A DNA stretch of 64,000 bases, from positions 1 through 64,000 of the forward strand of contig JAFIFB010000052.1 of the NCBI GenBank assembly GCA_020832285.1. The letters are read 5' to 3'. The first letter of the stretch is position 1. The number at the start of each line of letters is the position of its first letter. Below, piece by piece: positions 55,710 to 64,000 of this stretch. The notes below the pieces were generated by a model that ran no database searches, was not told the DNA's origin, and saw nothing but the letters and a program-made list of their open reading frames with translations. This DNA is from Balneolaceae bacterium. GTDB lineage: Bacteria; Bacteroidota; Rhodothermia; Balneolales; Balneolaceae. The position numbers and the translations under genes are program-made.

Positions 55710-57140
55710 TCAGGTCAATGTCTCCTTCAGTTCCCCAAGTAACCTCCGACTCAATTCCCGAATCTCATCATTCAACCTGTTCCGTTTCTCAAGAAGCTTT
55801 TCCACATCATATGTTTTATTATCTGCCCCATTCGGGTTCTTTATGTCCAAATTATAGTTTCGTTTCTCGATATCCTCTGTAGTGACTTTCCACGCCTTAT
55901 CAGTTTCCTTTCGGTCGTTCCACCATTCCTTCTCCATATCAAATTCTTCAATGCGGATCGGTTTGGTCTTGGAGTAGCTTTTATAGCCTTCGGGATAGCT
56001 GTGTTCAAAATACCACACCTCATCGGTAGAGTCCCCTTTCTCAAAAAAGAGCAGATTGGTGTTGATGCTGGTATAGGGCGCAAACACGCCTTTCGGCAGG
56101 CGCACGATGGTATGCAGGTTATTCTCCTTCAGCAGCCGCTCTTTGATGCGGGTTTTTACACCTTCCCCAAACAGAAATCCGTCGGGAAGTACCAGGGCAC
56201 ACCGACCACCTTCTTTCAGTAGGCGCATGATGAGCACCAAAAAGAGATCAGCTGTTTCCCTTGTTTGAAACTGCGCCGGAAAGTTCTTTTCGATGCCGTC
56301 TTCTTCCTGTCCGCCAAATGGAGGGTTGGTTAACACCACATCAACTCGGTCTTTGGCCTTGTATTCGTTGTACGGCTTGTTGAGGGTATTATCGCGCCGG
56401 ACCTTAGGCACATCAATACCGTGCAAAATCAGGTTGGTGGTGCAGAGCATATGCGGCATCGGCTTTTTCTCCACACCTTGTATGTTTTCCTGGAAGGCCT
56501 TCAAGTCATCAATGGACGACGACTGCTCTTTCATATGCTCGATGGTATCAACCAGGAATCCACCCGTTCCGCAGGCCGGATCAAATACGGTTTCCCCGAT
56601 TCTCGGGTCTACCATCTGAGTCATGAATTTGGTAACTGCACGCGGCGTGTAGTACTCCCCGGCATTTCCGGCGCTTTGCAGATCCTTCAGAATCTTCTCA
56701 TAGATATCATTGAACTGATGGCGGTCATCCTTCTTATTGAAGTTGATCTCATTCAGCTTGTTCACCACCTGCCGGAGCAGCGTCCCAGATTTCATGTAGT
56801 TGTAAGAATCCTCGAAGATCGACCTTACCACAAACGCCAGCCTGGGGCTCTTTTCGTCCAGCTCCATCTCCTTCATCTCCTTGAACAGCCCGTCGATGAA
56901 CTCCAGCAATGCATCCCCGGTGATTCCCTCTTCATCATGCGCCCAGTTTCTATACCGATATTTTTCCGGGATGGGAGACTCGAAGTTATCAGTCATGAGT
57001 TCCTGCTCAGTTTCGTAATCATCAAAAACCTTGAGGAACAGCATCCACCCAAGCTGCGAGATTCGCTGCGCATCGCCGTCAACCCCGGCATCCTTGCGCA
57101 TAATGTCTTGAATGGATTTAATGGTGTTGGATATGGACAT
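55710..57140 (-). CDS. hsdM: Type I restriction-modification DNA methyltransferase
   Basis: HsdM methylates adenine at the N6 position within the site chosen by HsdS. The 476-residue protein has the N-terminal HsdM_N helical domain, SAM-binding motif I FDPACGTGGFLVDT (about 187-195), and catalytic motif IV TNPPFGG (272-275) followed by QEEDGIEKNFP. The C-terminal helical tail (LLEKRNRLNDEIRELSRRLLGELK) would contact HsdS. A protease-like gene lies 33 bp upstream and the DUF559 gene 90 bp downstream. Confidence 0.96.
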   Translation of the reverse strand: MSISNTIKSIQDIMRKDAGVDGDAQRISQLGWMLFLKVFDDYETEQELMTDNFESPIPEKYRYRNWAHDEEGITGDALLEFIDGLFKEMKEMELDEKSPRLAFVVRSIFEDSYNYMKSGTLLRQVVNKLNEINFNKKDDRHQFNDIYEKILKDLQSAGNAGEYYTPRAVTKFMTQMVDPRIGETVFDPACGTGGFLVDTIEHMKEQSSSIDDLKAFQENIQGVEKKPMPHMLCTTNLILHGIDVPKVRRDNTLNKPYNEYKAKDRVDVVLTNPPFGGQEEDGIEKNFPAQFQTRETADLFLVLIMRLLKEGGRCALVLPDGFLFGEGVKTRIKERLLKENNLHTIVRLPKGVFAPYTSINTNLLFFEKGDSTDEVWYFEHSYPEGYKSYSKTKPIRIEEFDMEKEWWNDRKETDKAWKVTTEDIEKRNYNLDIKNPNGADNKTYDVEKLLEKRNRLNDEIRELSRRLLGELKETLT

Positions 57141-57173
57141 ATTTTAAATCTAAGTTCTAATTAATATAAAATC

Positions 57174-58136
57174 TTAATCTTCTTCTTGTTTTTTGCTGGA
57201 AATGGAAAAATCTCTATTTGAACCGATAATGGCTAACGATTTCTTATGAAAAACCTCCAAACACATATTAACATTGTTCAAAAAACTGTGGATGTCATTT
57301 GAAAGTATATATTCTGGACTTGTGTCTTTGATGCAATCACCCAAAAGTTTAGTTGCTTCTTCTTTGTCAATAACAAAACTATGATCTTTATATTCGTAGA
57401 CTAATTTATGAGCTATCTCTGAAATATTTATCTTTTGATCCTTTTCACTTAATAGCCTGGTAGCATATTGCACAGCAGATTCAGAAACTCTTTCAAAGTA
57501 GCCAAGTATCCTCAAATCAAGTTTTTCTTTCATAAACTCTGAAAACATGTTGCTTGAATTGGGATATTTGGAAACAATCTTTGCTATACTTTCCAAAGAA
57601 CTACTTATCCCTAATGCTGGTAGCCCCCCAAATTGTGGATCTATTGGGCCAAGTTCACTCATTGGTCCCATATGAATTTCCTGACCACCTAATGCAATTA
57701 GTGTGGCAGCTGACTTTGCTTTTCTTGGAACAGCTACAACGAATTTTTTAGATAATTCTTTACAAGTTTTACTGATTAAGTATGCTGGCTCAATTCTTCC
57801 TCCGTGATTATGGATAATCATCAATATTGGTTTCTCATTATCTGTAGAAATCGCATTATAAATCCTATCAACCATACCTTCTGATATTCTGTTGTTTGGC
57901 TCATACAAGAAAAGAATAAGATACTCTGAACTGATTTCGTGTCTCTTAGTAATTTTAAGAATTTGCTTATAAAGTAATGGTCTAAGATCGTTAACCTTAT
58001 CCTCTGGAATATTGGCTATTAGATTTAAAAGATTCTCAAATTTCTCAAGATCAATATCATTTTCTTTTTTCTCATTAATACCCTCACTATCTTTCTTTTT
58101 GGCATCTTGTTCTGTCGTGCTTTTCTTTTTACTCAT
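57174..58136 (-). CDS. Serine dehydrogenase-type (SDH/ClpP-fold) protease within the R-M operon
   Basis: This 320-residue protein has the SDH_sah/ClpP-crotonase pattern: ILMIIHNHGGRIEPAYLISKTCKEL (oxyanion Gly112-Gly113), then VAVPRKAKSAATLIALGGQEIHMGPMSELGPIDPQFGG, with Ser142 as candidate nucleophile (KSAATL). The first 35 residues are highly charged. It lacks a membrane anchor and so should be cytosolic. Located 33 bp from hsdM and 32 bp from hsdR, it is clearly part of the operon. Relatives are annotated as serine dehydrogenase proteinases; the role in restriction is not established. Confidence 0.85.
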   Translation of the reverse strand: MSKKKSTTEQDAKKKDSEGINEKKENDIDLEKFENLLNLIANIPEDKVNDLRPLLYKQILKITKRHEISSEYLILFLYEPNNRISEGMVDRIYNAISTDNEKPILMIIHNHGGRIEPAYLISKTCKELSKKFVVAVPRKAKSAATLIALGGQEIHMGPMSELGPIDPQFGGLPALGISSSLESIAKIVSKYPNSSNMFSEFMKEKLDLRILGYFERVSESAVQYATRLLSEKDQKINISEIAHKLVYEYKDHSFVIDKEEATKLLGDCIKDTSPEYILSNDIHSFLNNVNMCLEVFHKKSLAIIGSNRDFSISSKKQEED

Positions 58137-58168
58137 AAATGCTAATAATAATTTTGATTTAAGTGAGA

Positions 58169-60538
58169 TTAAGCTGATTTATATAATTCATTCTCAATTT
58201 CGTGGATGGCCTGAAAGTATAGATCTCGCCCGCCAAACTCTTGTATGATTTCCATCGGTGTACCTATATTGTTGAATGGATCTAATCTAAGAATATTCAC
58301 ATCCTCCAGATTCTCAAGCCCTTCATCTTCATACTTGTCCAACAGGGCTTGTAATACCTCCTTGGCAGTTCCGGTGTACTTGCCGAAGTAGTTCCTCTTC
58401 TTCACGTTATTGGCCCTTTCCTGACGGGTGAGTGGAGGCTGCTCGAAGGCTATGTGGCAGATGAGGTCAAAAGGATCAAGCTCTTTATCTACGTCTTTTT
58501 TCAGTTCGCTGAATACCACTCCGGCTTCTTCCAGTTCTTCTACAATGGCCTGTTTCTTTTCAGAACCTTTCCACTTGCGTAGAAAATCATCCAGTGAGTT
58601 GTACTTATCATTGATTTTCTTGCGGGAGTAATCCTTCAGAGATTCGGTAATTAGCTTTCCATCGTCACCATAGTACTGAACTCTTTGGTTGAGCAGTTTC
58701 ACCTCCACTTTATCAACATAAAAACGTCTCACATTATCCTCCTCAATCGGACCGCCATCATCCTCACCTTCCCAAAGAAAATCCTCACCCTCACTTTCAA
58801 CTGCTACCGATGGAATATCATCCGGGTGGAATTCATCTTCTGGAATGGGTGTATCATTCGGGCCAAAACTGGTAGCCTGTACCGGCTCACCATCAAAGTC
58901 GGGATCGGCAAAGTGGCGGGTCACATTTCGGAAATCCATAATGGTGAAATACATCTTTCCATAATCTTCACTGATTCGTGTGCCACGGCCGATGATCTGT
59001 TTGAATTCAGTCATCGACCCGATATTGGCATCCAGCACGATGAACTTGCAGGTTGGAATGTCAACCCCTGTGGTAAGCAACTTGGAGGTTGTCGCGATTA
59101 CCGGATACGGTTCCTCTTCATCCATAAAATTATCCAGTTCCCGTTTACCAATGATCTCATCACCAGTAATTCGCATCACATAACGGTTATCTCTGGCAAC
59201 TATATCCGCATTATAATTGATAAGGGCCTGTCGCATTCTTTCAGCGTGATCGATGTCTATACAGAAGATGATCGTTTTAGCATACCGGTCCGTTTCCTTC
59301 AAAAACTCTGTCACTTTACGCGCTACCAAATCTGTGCGTTTTTCAAGAATTAGATTCCGGTCGTAATCCTTCTGGTTGTACTCGCGGTCGGGAATAATAT
59401 TACCATACTTATCGGTAAAGCCATCCAAAGGTCTCCACCCTTCAGCATCTTTATCAAGGGTGAATCGCACTACTTTGTATGGTGCAAGAAACCCATCTTC
59501 AATTCCTTGTTTTAGGGAGTAGGTGTAGAGCGGCTCACCAAAGTAGTCTATATTGGAAACGGTGTTTGTCTCTTTAGGTGTGGCAGTCAGGCCTATGTGG
59601 GTGGCACTGTCGAAGTATTCCAAAACCCGGCGCCAGGCCGAATCTGCAGCAGCGCTTCCCCTGTGGCACTCATCGATGATGATCAGATCGAAGAAGTCAT
59701 GAGAGTACTCTTTGAATACATCCTCAAAATCTTCATTTCCTGTCACTGCCTGGTATAAAGCAAAATAGATTTGGTGGGCCTTGCTGACTTTTCCTCTTTG
59801 AATTTTGTGAACGATGTCTTTAAGTGATCCAAAGTATTTACGAATCGGATCATCCACCAGGATATTTCTATCAGCCAGGAAAAGGATTCGTTTGTTCTGG
59901 CCTGATTTCCAGATTCTCCAGATGATCTGAAAAGCCGTCAAGGTTTTTCCAGTCCCGGTTGCCATAACCAAGATTATTCGATCCATTCCTTTGGCAATGG
60001 CTTCAATGGTTCGGTTAACGGCAATTTCCTGGTAATATCGAAGAGTTCGGCTTCCCTGCTCAAAATGATAGGGCTGTTTTACCAGCTTCTCCTGTATTTT
60101 ATTGAACCCATTGGCCTCAGCATATCGGTTCCAGAGTTCTTCAGGCGAAGGGAAATCATTCAGCCCAATTTCTCTGATAATCTCACCATCAGTCTTAGTA
60201 CGGTCATGCTCAACAAATCCATCTCCGTTTGAGCTGTAGACAAAAGGTGTGTCGAGGATATCCCCATAATCAAGCGCTTGCTGAAGCCCGGCGCCTACGG
60301 AATGTGAATTATCTTTTGCCTCGATGATTGCCAGTGGTATACCTCTTTTGTAATAGAGGATGTAGTCAGCCTTCTTTCCTTTGTCTCTCTTTGCTAATGA
60401 CCCTCTTACACGAATCCGACCATCTGTAAAATACTTCTCTTCACGAATTTGTTTATGTAAATCCCATCCTGCGTCCAGCAATGCCGGTGTGATGTATTTC
60501 GACCGAATATCCGCCTCTGTGAGTCCCGATTTATTCAT
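58169..60538 (-). CDS. hsdR: Type I restriction enzyme subunit R
   Basis: HsdR is the ATP-driven translocase and nuclease. At 789 residues it is of the shorter EcoAI/EcoEI style. The N-terminal PD-(D/E)xK nuclease domain has ADYILYYKRGIPLAIIEAKD (Glu73-x-Lys75 region). Helicase motifs follow: Walker A VMATGTGKT (191-199), DECHRGS (289-295), THIGLTATP, TTGVDIPTC and QIIGRGTRISEDYGK. The C-terminal HsdM-contact region follows. It is the first gene of the operon. Confidence 0.96.
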   Translation of the reverse strand: MNKSGLTEADIRSKYITPALLDAGWDLHKQIREEKYFTDGRIRVRGSLAKRDKGKKADYILYYKRGIPLAIIEAKDNSHSVGAGLQQALDYGDILDTPFVYSSNGDGFVEHDRTKTDGEIIREIGLNDFPSPEELWNRYAEANGFNKIQEKLVKQPYHFEQGSRTLRYYQEIAVNRTIEAIAKGMDRIILVMATGTGKTLTAFQIIWRIWKSGQNKRILFLADRNILVDDPIRKYFGSLKDIVHKIQRGKVSKAHQIYFALYQAVTGNEDFEDVFKEYSHDFFDLIIIDECHRGSAAADSAWRRVLEYFDSATHIGLTATPKETNTVSNIDYFGEPLYTYSLKQGIEDGFLAPYKVVRFTLDKDAEGWRPLDGFTDKYGNIIPDREYNQKDYDRNLILEKRTDLVARKVTEFLKETDRYAKTIIFCIDIDHAERMRQALINYNADIVARDNRYVMRITGDEIIGKRELDNFMDEEEPYPVIATTSKLLTTGVDIPTCKFIVLDANIGSMTEFKQIIGRGTRISEDYGKMYFTIMDFRNVTRHFADPDFDGEPVQATSFGPNDTPIPEDEFHPDDIPSVAVESEGEDFLWEGEDDGGPIEEDNVRRFYVDKVEVKLLNQRVQYYGDDGKLITESLKDYSRKKINDKYNSLDDFLRKWKGSEKKQAIVEELEEAGVVFSELKKDVDKELDPFDLICHIAFEQPPLTRQERANNVKKRNYFGKYTGTAKEVLQALLDKYEDEGLENLEDVNILRLDPFNNIGTPMEIIQEFGGRDLYFQAIHEIENELYKSA

Positions 60539-61190
60539 AGGCTAAAGTTCAAGTAGCTTTGTATAATTGCTTAATATAAAAGAACTTTGAGAAATTGGAA
60601 GAAATAAAAATTGTACAATTAATTATTTTGATTTTAATTCAACCTGTGCAGTTATTGAACTTATAAGATTAATGATTCATTTTTCTATACACATTAATAA
60701 ATCCAAAGACTATGGGAATTTATTTTATTGCTGCAGGATTATCATCGAACAATAGAAAAAAAAGTCTCGACAAGGCTTTTAAAACTTCAGATTTAATATC
60801 CTATCTGCCGGTGGACATTAAACAAAAGTTATATGCTTGTTTTGGAGAAGATGAAAGTATCTACGTTTGGGGGGCTAACTAAGATAGTTTACATCATGGT
60901 AAAGCTATAACCCGGCGAATACACAGTGAAAATGCATCGCTATTTGGCCAACTACTTCACCTCAGTTCCTCCCGATATTATATCAGTCGGGATTGTAATG
61001 ACGATCAATTAAATCCTCTACTTTTCGACCAAAGAGGATGATGGTCCTCCATTAAGACTTTAAACTGGAACCATTAACCTGAAAACGGATCATTACTCTT
61101 GTCTTTGTTATTTAGACATTTAAGTTCTTATAAAAAAAATTTATAGCAATTTTAAAGTCCTAATTCTAAACACATCAATATATTATTAAC
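60539..61190. other. Mostly gene-free region upstream of hsdR
   Basis: This stretch of about 650 bp between the hsdR start and the tRNA-Ser region contains one small frame (60712-60882) and two weak hairpins (CCCGA/TCGGG near 60973-60993; ATCCTCT/AGAGGAT at about 61013-61039). The hsdR promoter should lie within its first 150 bp. Confidence 0.4.
60712..60882 (+). pseudogene. Small frame, possible 5' relic of a larger gene
   Basis: ATG 60712 opens 56 codons: MGIYFIAAGLSSNNRKKSLD then KAFKTSDLISYLPVDIKQKL and a terminal YVWGAN before TAA at 60880-60882. The start looks like the N-terminus of a folded protein. In the same frame the sense reading resumes after the TAA for about 55 codons without a convincing domain. 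It may be a truncated gene or a real small protein; I do not recognise the family. Confidence 0.35.
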
Positions 61191-61241
61191 TTGAAGGGAT
61201 GTTGTACCCTTCAAAATCAAGTGTACCCTTATTGTACCCTT
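61191..61241. repeat. 8-bp inverted repeat with three TGTACCCTT direct repeats
   Basis: TTGAAGGG (61191-61198) and CCCTTCAA (61207-61214) are perfect inverted arms with an 8-bp spacer, like a tyrosine-recombinase core. TGTACCCTT is repeated at 61203-61211, 61222-61230 and 61233-61241. It lies 79 bp beyond the 3' end of tRNA-Ser, on the side of the R-M block. No integrase gene is visible. Confidence 0.4.
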
Positions 61242-61284
61242 GAATCTGTACTTTCCCGCACCGACTTGTCCTGAAAAATTGCAT

Positions 61285-61316
61285 AAAAAAAGGGCATCTG
61301 TCGGTAACAGACGCCC
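61285..61316 (-). terminator. Intrinsic terminator of tRNA-Ser
   Basis: On the minus strand GGGCGTCTGT and ACAGATGCCC form a 10-bp stem with one G-T wobble and a 5-nt loop, followed by a T7 run. It begins 3 nt after the encoded CCA of the tRNA. Confidence 0.9.
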
Positions 61317-61319
61317 TGC

Positions 61320-61411
61320 TGGCGGAGAGAGAGGGATTCGAACCCTCGATACCCCGTTAAGGGTATACTCCCTTAGCAGGGGAGCGCTTTCGACCACTCA
61401 GCCATCTCTCC
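61320..61411 (-). tRNA. tRNA-Ser (anticodon GCT)
   Basis: On the minus strand the sequence starts GGAGAGATGGCTGAGTGG and closes with a 7-bp acceptor stem (GGAGAGA with TCTCTCC), discriminator G and an encoded CCA (complement of 61320-61322). The anticodon loop CTGCTAA gives GCT, reading AGC/AGT. A long variable arm (GGGAGTATACCCTTAACGGGGTA) and the T-loop GGTTCGAATCC are typical of tRNA-Ser. Confidence 0.97.
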
Positions 61412-61500
61412 AAACGGCAGATCAGTATTTGATCATAGACTTGTAAATATAGGAACCTTTCCGATCTCTTTGCAACATAAAAACATATTTTTTTCCCAGA

Positions 61501-62058
61501 CTAACCTTTCTGAAGAATATAAATCTGGGAAAGGTTTCTGCCTTCCTGTGCAAAATCGAGACCATAACCCACAACAAACAGATTCGGAATATTAAATCCG
61601 GTGTAGTCGATCTGAAGATCATACCTTGTCGCTTCTTTTTTGTGAAGTAAAGTCACTACAGATACCGATGCAGGATTCATGCGGTTCATTTTGTCTGCCA
61701 GAAATTTCATAGAGAGTCCCGTATCAATAATATCTTCCACGAGAATAACATGTCGCCCTTCGATATCAGCATCAATTTCTTTCAGCTCCTGAACCTCCCC
61801 TGATGAAACCTTTTCATCACCGTAACTGCTAAGTTTCAAAAAGTCCACTTCACAAGGTATGGTCACATAGCGCATTAAATCAGCCAGGAATATGTAAGCG
61901 CCATTCAGTACACCTATGAAAATGGGCTTCTTATCTTTGTAATCTTTGCTGAGCTCTTTTCCAAGCTGCTTAATTCTTTGCTGTATTTCTTCATGAGTGA
62001 GATATACTCTGAACTCTTCGCCATTTATATTCACAATTTCCGGCTGATACAAATCCAT
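61501..62058 (-). CDS. hpt: Hypoxanthine phosphoribosyltransferase
   Basis: Hpt salvages hypoxanthine (and guanine) to IMP (GMP) with PRPP. The 185-residue protein has the PRPP-binding motif HVILVEDIIDTGLSMK and IFIGVLNGAYIFLADLMRYV, with the flexible-loop SSYGDEKVSSGEV and C-terminal VGYGLDFAQEGRNLSQIYIL. It is 10 bp downstream of tilS on the same strand, a pairing common in bacteria (tilS-hpt-ftsH). Confidence 0.95.
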   Translation of the reverse strand: MDLYQPEIVNINGEEFRVYLTHEEIQQRIKQLGKELSKDYKDKKPIFIGVLNGAYIFLADLMRYVTIPCEVDFLKLSSYGDEKVSSGEVQELKEIDADIEGRHVILVEDIIDTGLSMKFLADKMNRMNPASVSVVTLLHKKEATRYDLQIDYTGFNIPNLFVVGYGLDFAQEGRNLSQIYILQKG

Positions 62059-62068
62059 AAAAACTGAT

Positions 62069-63442
62069 CTACTTTTTTCGAATAGTTAGTGTTTGTTTCG
62101 TTTCAGGAGTGCATCGAACTCGCTCAGAAAGGGTCCCCAACTGTTCTGTCCCTGAATGGTGCGGAAATATAACGGCAGAAATGGTTCCGTCAAAAGATTC
62201 CAGAACTTTTGCCTGTTTTTTAAGGGATGAAGGAATTTTACGGTTCGTCAGATGATCAGATACAAGCTGGCTTCCACTCATTCCCAGTGGCTGAAAACGA
62301 TCGGCATCCTTCCAGTTTCGCAGGGTTAGCGGAAACTCAATAGCATTTACATCAAGATGGAGCGTTTGATCGATAAAAGTTTCCGGGGGTTTCTTCAGCG
62401 ATAAATGGAGTGCAGATGATTCGTACCCATCAATAACCTCTTTTTTGGAAATAGTGATATTCTCTGAAAAAAACTCGCTGCTTTTAATCAGTTTAAATGA
62501 ATCGCGGTCGCGTAATAGTACTGCATTATCAGAAAGGGTGAATGATTTTCCGGTTTGCAGATCACCAATGTCTCTCAGCGAATCTAAAAATCCGCGGCTC
62601 AGGTTAATCTCTATCATACTCTCTTCTGCCAGTTTTTTTACCATTACCGGATGAAGATCTTCTGGAAGATCCAAAAACTTCCGGCGGTCTATCATCCCCT
62701 GGCTACGGGATATCTGTCGATATAAAAGATCAGCCATCATTGTAAACTCTCTGGCTTTATCCGGAATTTGTAACAAATTAATTTTCCATCCGGGAAATAA
62801 GCGATTCAGTTCGGGAAACCAGTTGTTACGAATAAAATTTCGTGCATATGTGGATTCTTCGTTTGTCCGGTCCATCCGATACGGGATGTTGAATTCCTGT
62901 ATAAACCGGAGGATGTCTGACTTGGAAACATCCAGCAACGGCCTGAACAGATCGCCGTCCAATACATCCATACCCTTCCAGGCTGAAAAACCTGCTCCGC
63001 GCATAATTTTCTGGAGAATAGTTTCGAGCTGGTCATCTTCATGATGGGCTGTTGCAATATAATCTGCATCAAATTCTTTTTTGATATCGCTGAAAATCTG
63101 ATACCTGCGATCACGTGCCCAAGACTGAAAATTTCTTCCTTCGCTTTCATCCGGATCAAGCCGGACCGAAACACATTCAAGATCCCATAAAGCAGAGACC
63201 TCTTCTACGATTGACTGGTCTTTGTCTGAAGCTTCCCCTCGAAGCCTATAGTTGATGTGAACAACAATAGTGTGGATTTGATGGCGATGGAGCAGATAAA
63301 GGAGAGCCATCGAATCTGGCCCGCCGCTGACTCCAGCTACAATTTTGCCTGAAAAGTCAGGCAGACAGGCCTCTTTTTGGCTCAGAAAAGAGTTCGTTAC
63401 CGGTGATGATGCGAATTTGTTCATAACTGAATTTATTGACAT
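62069..63442 (-). CDS. tilS: tRNA(Ile)-lysidine synthetase
   Basis: TilS attaches lysine to C34 of tRNA-Ile2 so that it reads AUA. The 457-residue protein has the ATP-pyrophosphatase loop KIVAGVSGGPDSMALLYLL, then VVHINYRLRGEASDKDQ and YIATAHHEDDQLETILQKIMRGAG, and the DRTNEESTYARNFIRNNWFPEL motif. The C-terminal PP-loop-associated domain includes RNWKDADRFQPLGMSGSQLVSDHL. The start overlaps the end of birA by 86 bp (or 68 bp if the ATG at 63424 is used); no later start is available before the P-loop, so a sizeable overlap is real. Confidence 0.94.
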   Translation of the reverse strand: MSINSVMNKFASSPVTNSFLSQKEACLPDFSGKIVAGVSGGPDSMALLYLLHRHQIHTIVVHINYRLRGEASDKDQSIVEEVSALWDLECVSVRLDPDESEGRNFQSWARDRRYQIFSDIKKEFDADYIATAHHEDDQLETILQKIMRGAGFSAWKGMDVLDGDLFRPLLDVSKSDILRFIQEFNIPYRMDRTNEESTYARNFIRNNWFPELNRLFPGWKINLLQIPDKAREFTMMADLLYRQISRSQGMIDRRKFLDLPEDLHPVMVKKLAEESMIEINLSRGFLDSLRDIGDLQTGKSFTLSDNAVLLRDRDSFKLIKSSEFFSENITISKKEVIDGYESSALHLSLKKPPETFIDQTLHLDVNAIEFPLTLRNWKDADRFQPLGMSGSQLVSDHLTNRKIPSSLKKQAKVLESFDGTISAVIFPHHSGTEQLGTLSERVRCTPETKQTLTIRKK

Positions 63443-64000
63443 CTAACTGTTCATTCAACATCAGCAGTTCTCCTTTTTCATTCACACCGATAAATTTGAA
63501 CTTTTCATCCGTCATTTTATCATATACGCTAATATGCACCCATTCGCCATATCCAATTAACCGATGATTAATGTCTCTTTGTAAATCGTCATCAAACTTG
63601 TGCCATCGATGATAAAAAAGCTCAATTTCAGAAAGCAAGTCACCTAAAAGTTCTTCTCTTGAAAAAGTTCTTCCGGCTATCGAAGAGAGAGATACTGCAG
63701 ATTGTCGAATATCTTTGCTGAACTGTTTTTGATTTGTATTCAGGCCTATACCGATAAGTACCCGCTCAGGCTTGGGACCATTAAATGTACACTCCGTTAG
63801 CAATCCGCCAATTTTCCGATTTCCAACTAACAGATCATTTGGCCATTTAATACGCACCTGTTCAGTAGTATATTTTTGCAATGCATGGCAAACGGCGGAT
63901 GCACAGGCAAGTGTAAGAAGAACAAGGCGTTCTCCCTTTGGAGGCCGAAAGGCAAGTGTAAATGTGAGATTTTGAAATGGTGCAGCTTCCCAGCTTCTCT
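63357..64000 (-). CDS. birA: Biotin-acetyl-CoA-carboxylase ligase, 3' part
   Basis: The gene enters from the right edge; its N-terminus is missing. The visible 214 or so residues run FTLAFRPPKGERLVLLTLACASAVCHALQKYTTEQVRIKWPNDLLVGNRKIGGLLTE (catalytic core with the KWPNDLLV lysine motif) and RVLIGIGLNTNQ, then a C-terminal SH3-like domain (GEWVHISVYDKMTDEKFKFIGVNEKGELLML). BirA attaches biotin to the carrier protein of acetyl-CoA carboxylase. No N-terminal HTH can be judged from here. Confidence 0.92.
   Translation of the reverse strand, partial: RSWEAAPFQNLTFTLAFRPPKGERLVLLTLACASAVCHALQKYTTEQVRIKWPNDLLVGNRKIGGLLTECTFNGPKPERVLIGIGLNTNQKQFSKDIRQSAVSLSSIAGRTFSREELLGDLLSEIELFYHRWHKFDDDLQRDINHRLIGYGEWVHISVYDKMTDEKFKFIGVNEKGELLMLNEQLDVNKFSYEQIRIITGNELFSEPKRGLSA

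Noticed and set aside
56421-57164. 247-codon plus-strand frame opposite hsdM
   Set aside because: It is antisense shadow of a conserved methylase; no start context and no domain.
58685-59353. 222-codon plus-strand frame opposite hsdR
   Set aside because: It is antisense shadow of the helicase region.
61203-61241. Short CRISPR-like repeat array
   Set aside because: There are three 9-bp repeats with 2-10 bp between them and no cas gene, far too short for CRISPR.
61152-61397. Open frame on the minus strand across the tRNA-Ser
   Set aside because: It reads through the tRNA and its terminator; the apparent protein is tRNA sequence translated.

Overview
The window looks like chromosomal DNA from a member of the Balneolota/Bacteroidota lineage, probably a marine or halophilic aerobe of the Balneola/Gracilimonas/Rhodohalobacter kind. 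This rests on gene content and protein style: acidic proteins, many lipoproteins, Wzi- and Omp85-type outer-membrane proteins, a Bacteroidota-style Rho with an N-terminal extension, type II-like glutamine synthetase, fused isobutyryl-CoA mutase IcmF, and a split menaquinone cluster. It is inference, not a database match. Most of the window is ordinary housekeeping and metabolism; the accessory part is a block of about 9.5 kb at 51.4-61.3 kb beside a tRNA-Ser gene.

Left part (1-22 kb): a gene tail and a structured hairpin element, a lipoprotein, pdxH, and a tripartite RND efflux operon (adaptor, pump, TolC) divergent from a TetR regulator. The shared intergenic region carries two matching palindromes that look like the TetR operators. 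Then come a sugar-phosphate-isomerase-like lipoprotein, a glycerophosphodiesterase, a DUF985 cupin, hemD, an Omp85-like barrel, an AhpD-like protein, an SGNH hydrolase, an NmrA-like protein, truA, a second TetR, and a HAD phosphatase/APH-like kinase pair.

Middle part (21-51 kb): glnII, menA-menC-menE, dodecin, rho, folC-pabC-tlpA-like, a GH13 protein that has lost its nucleophile, a gluconate-dehydrogenase-subunit-3-like gene behind the wreck of its GMC oxidoreductase partner, a RES/Xre toxin-antitoxin pair, a Wzi-like protein, a TPR protein, icmF, three MscS-type channels, an Ig-like lipoprotein, an NAD-salvage unit (pncB-pncA plus an FAD oxidoreductase) and a GntP permease. Several small relics (VOC, GMC, an inverted-repeat element) mark past decay and transposition.

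Accessory block (51.4-61.3 kb), all on the minus strand: hsdR, a serine-dehydrogenase-type protease gene, hsdM, a DUF559 endonuclease gene and hsdS form a type I restriction-modification operon. It is followed by an MqsR-like toxin, an antitoxin with an HTH and a DUF4065/Panacea domain, and a small membrane protein. The DUF559 gene is bracketed at both ends by pairs of oppositely oriented palindromic repeats, an arrangement like REPINs around RAYT genes but with an unrelated nuclease. This is the most unusual object in the window. The right end holds tRNA-Ser(GCT), hpt, tilS and the 3' part of birA.
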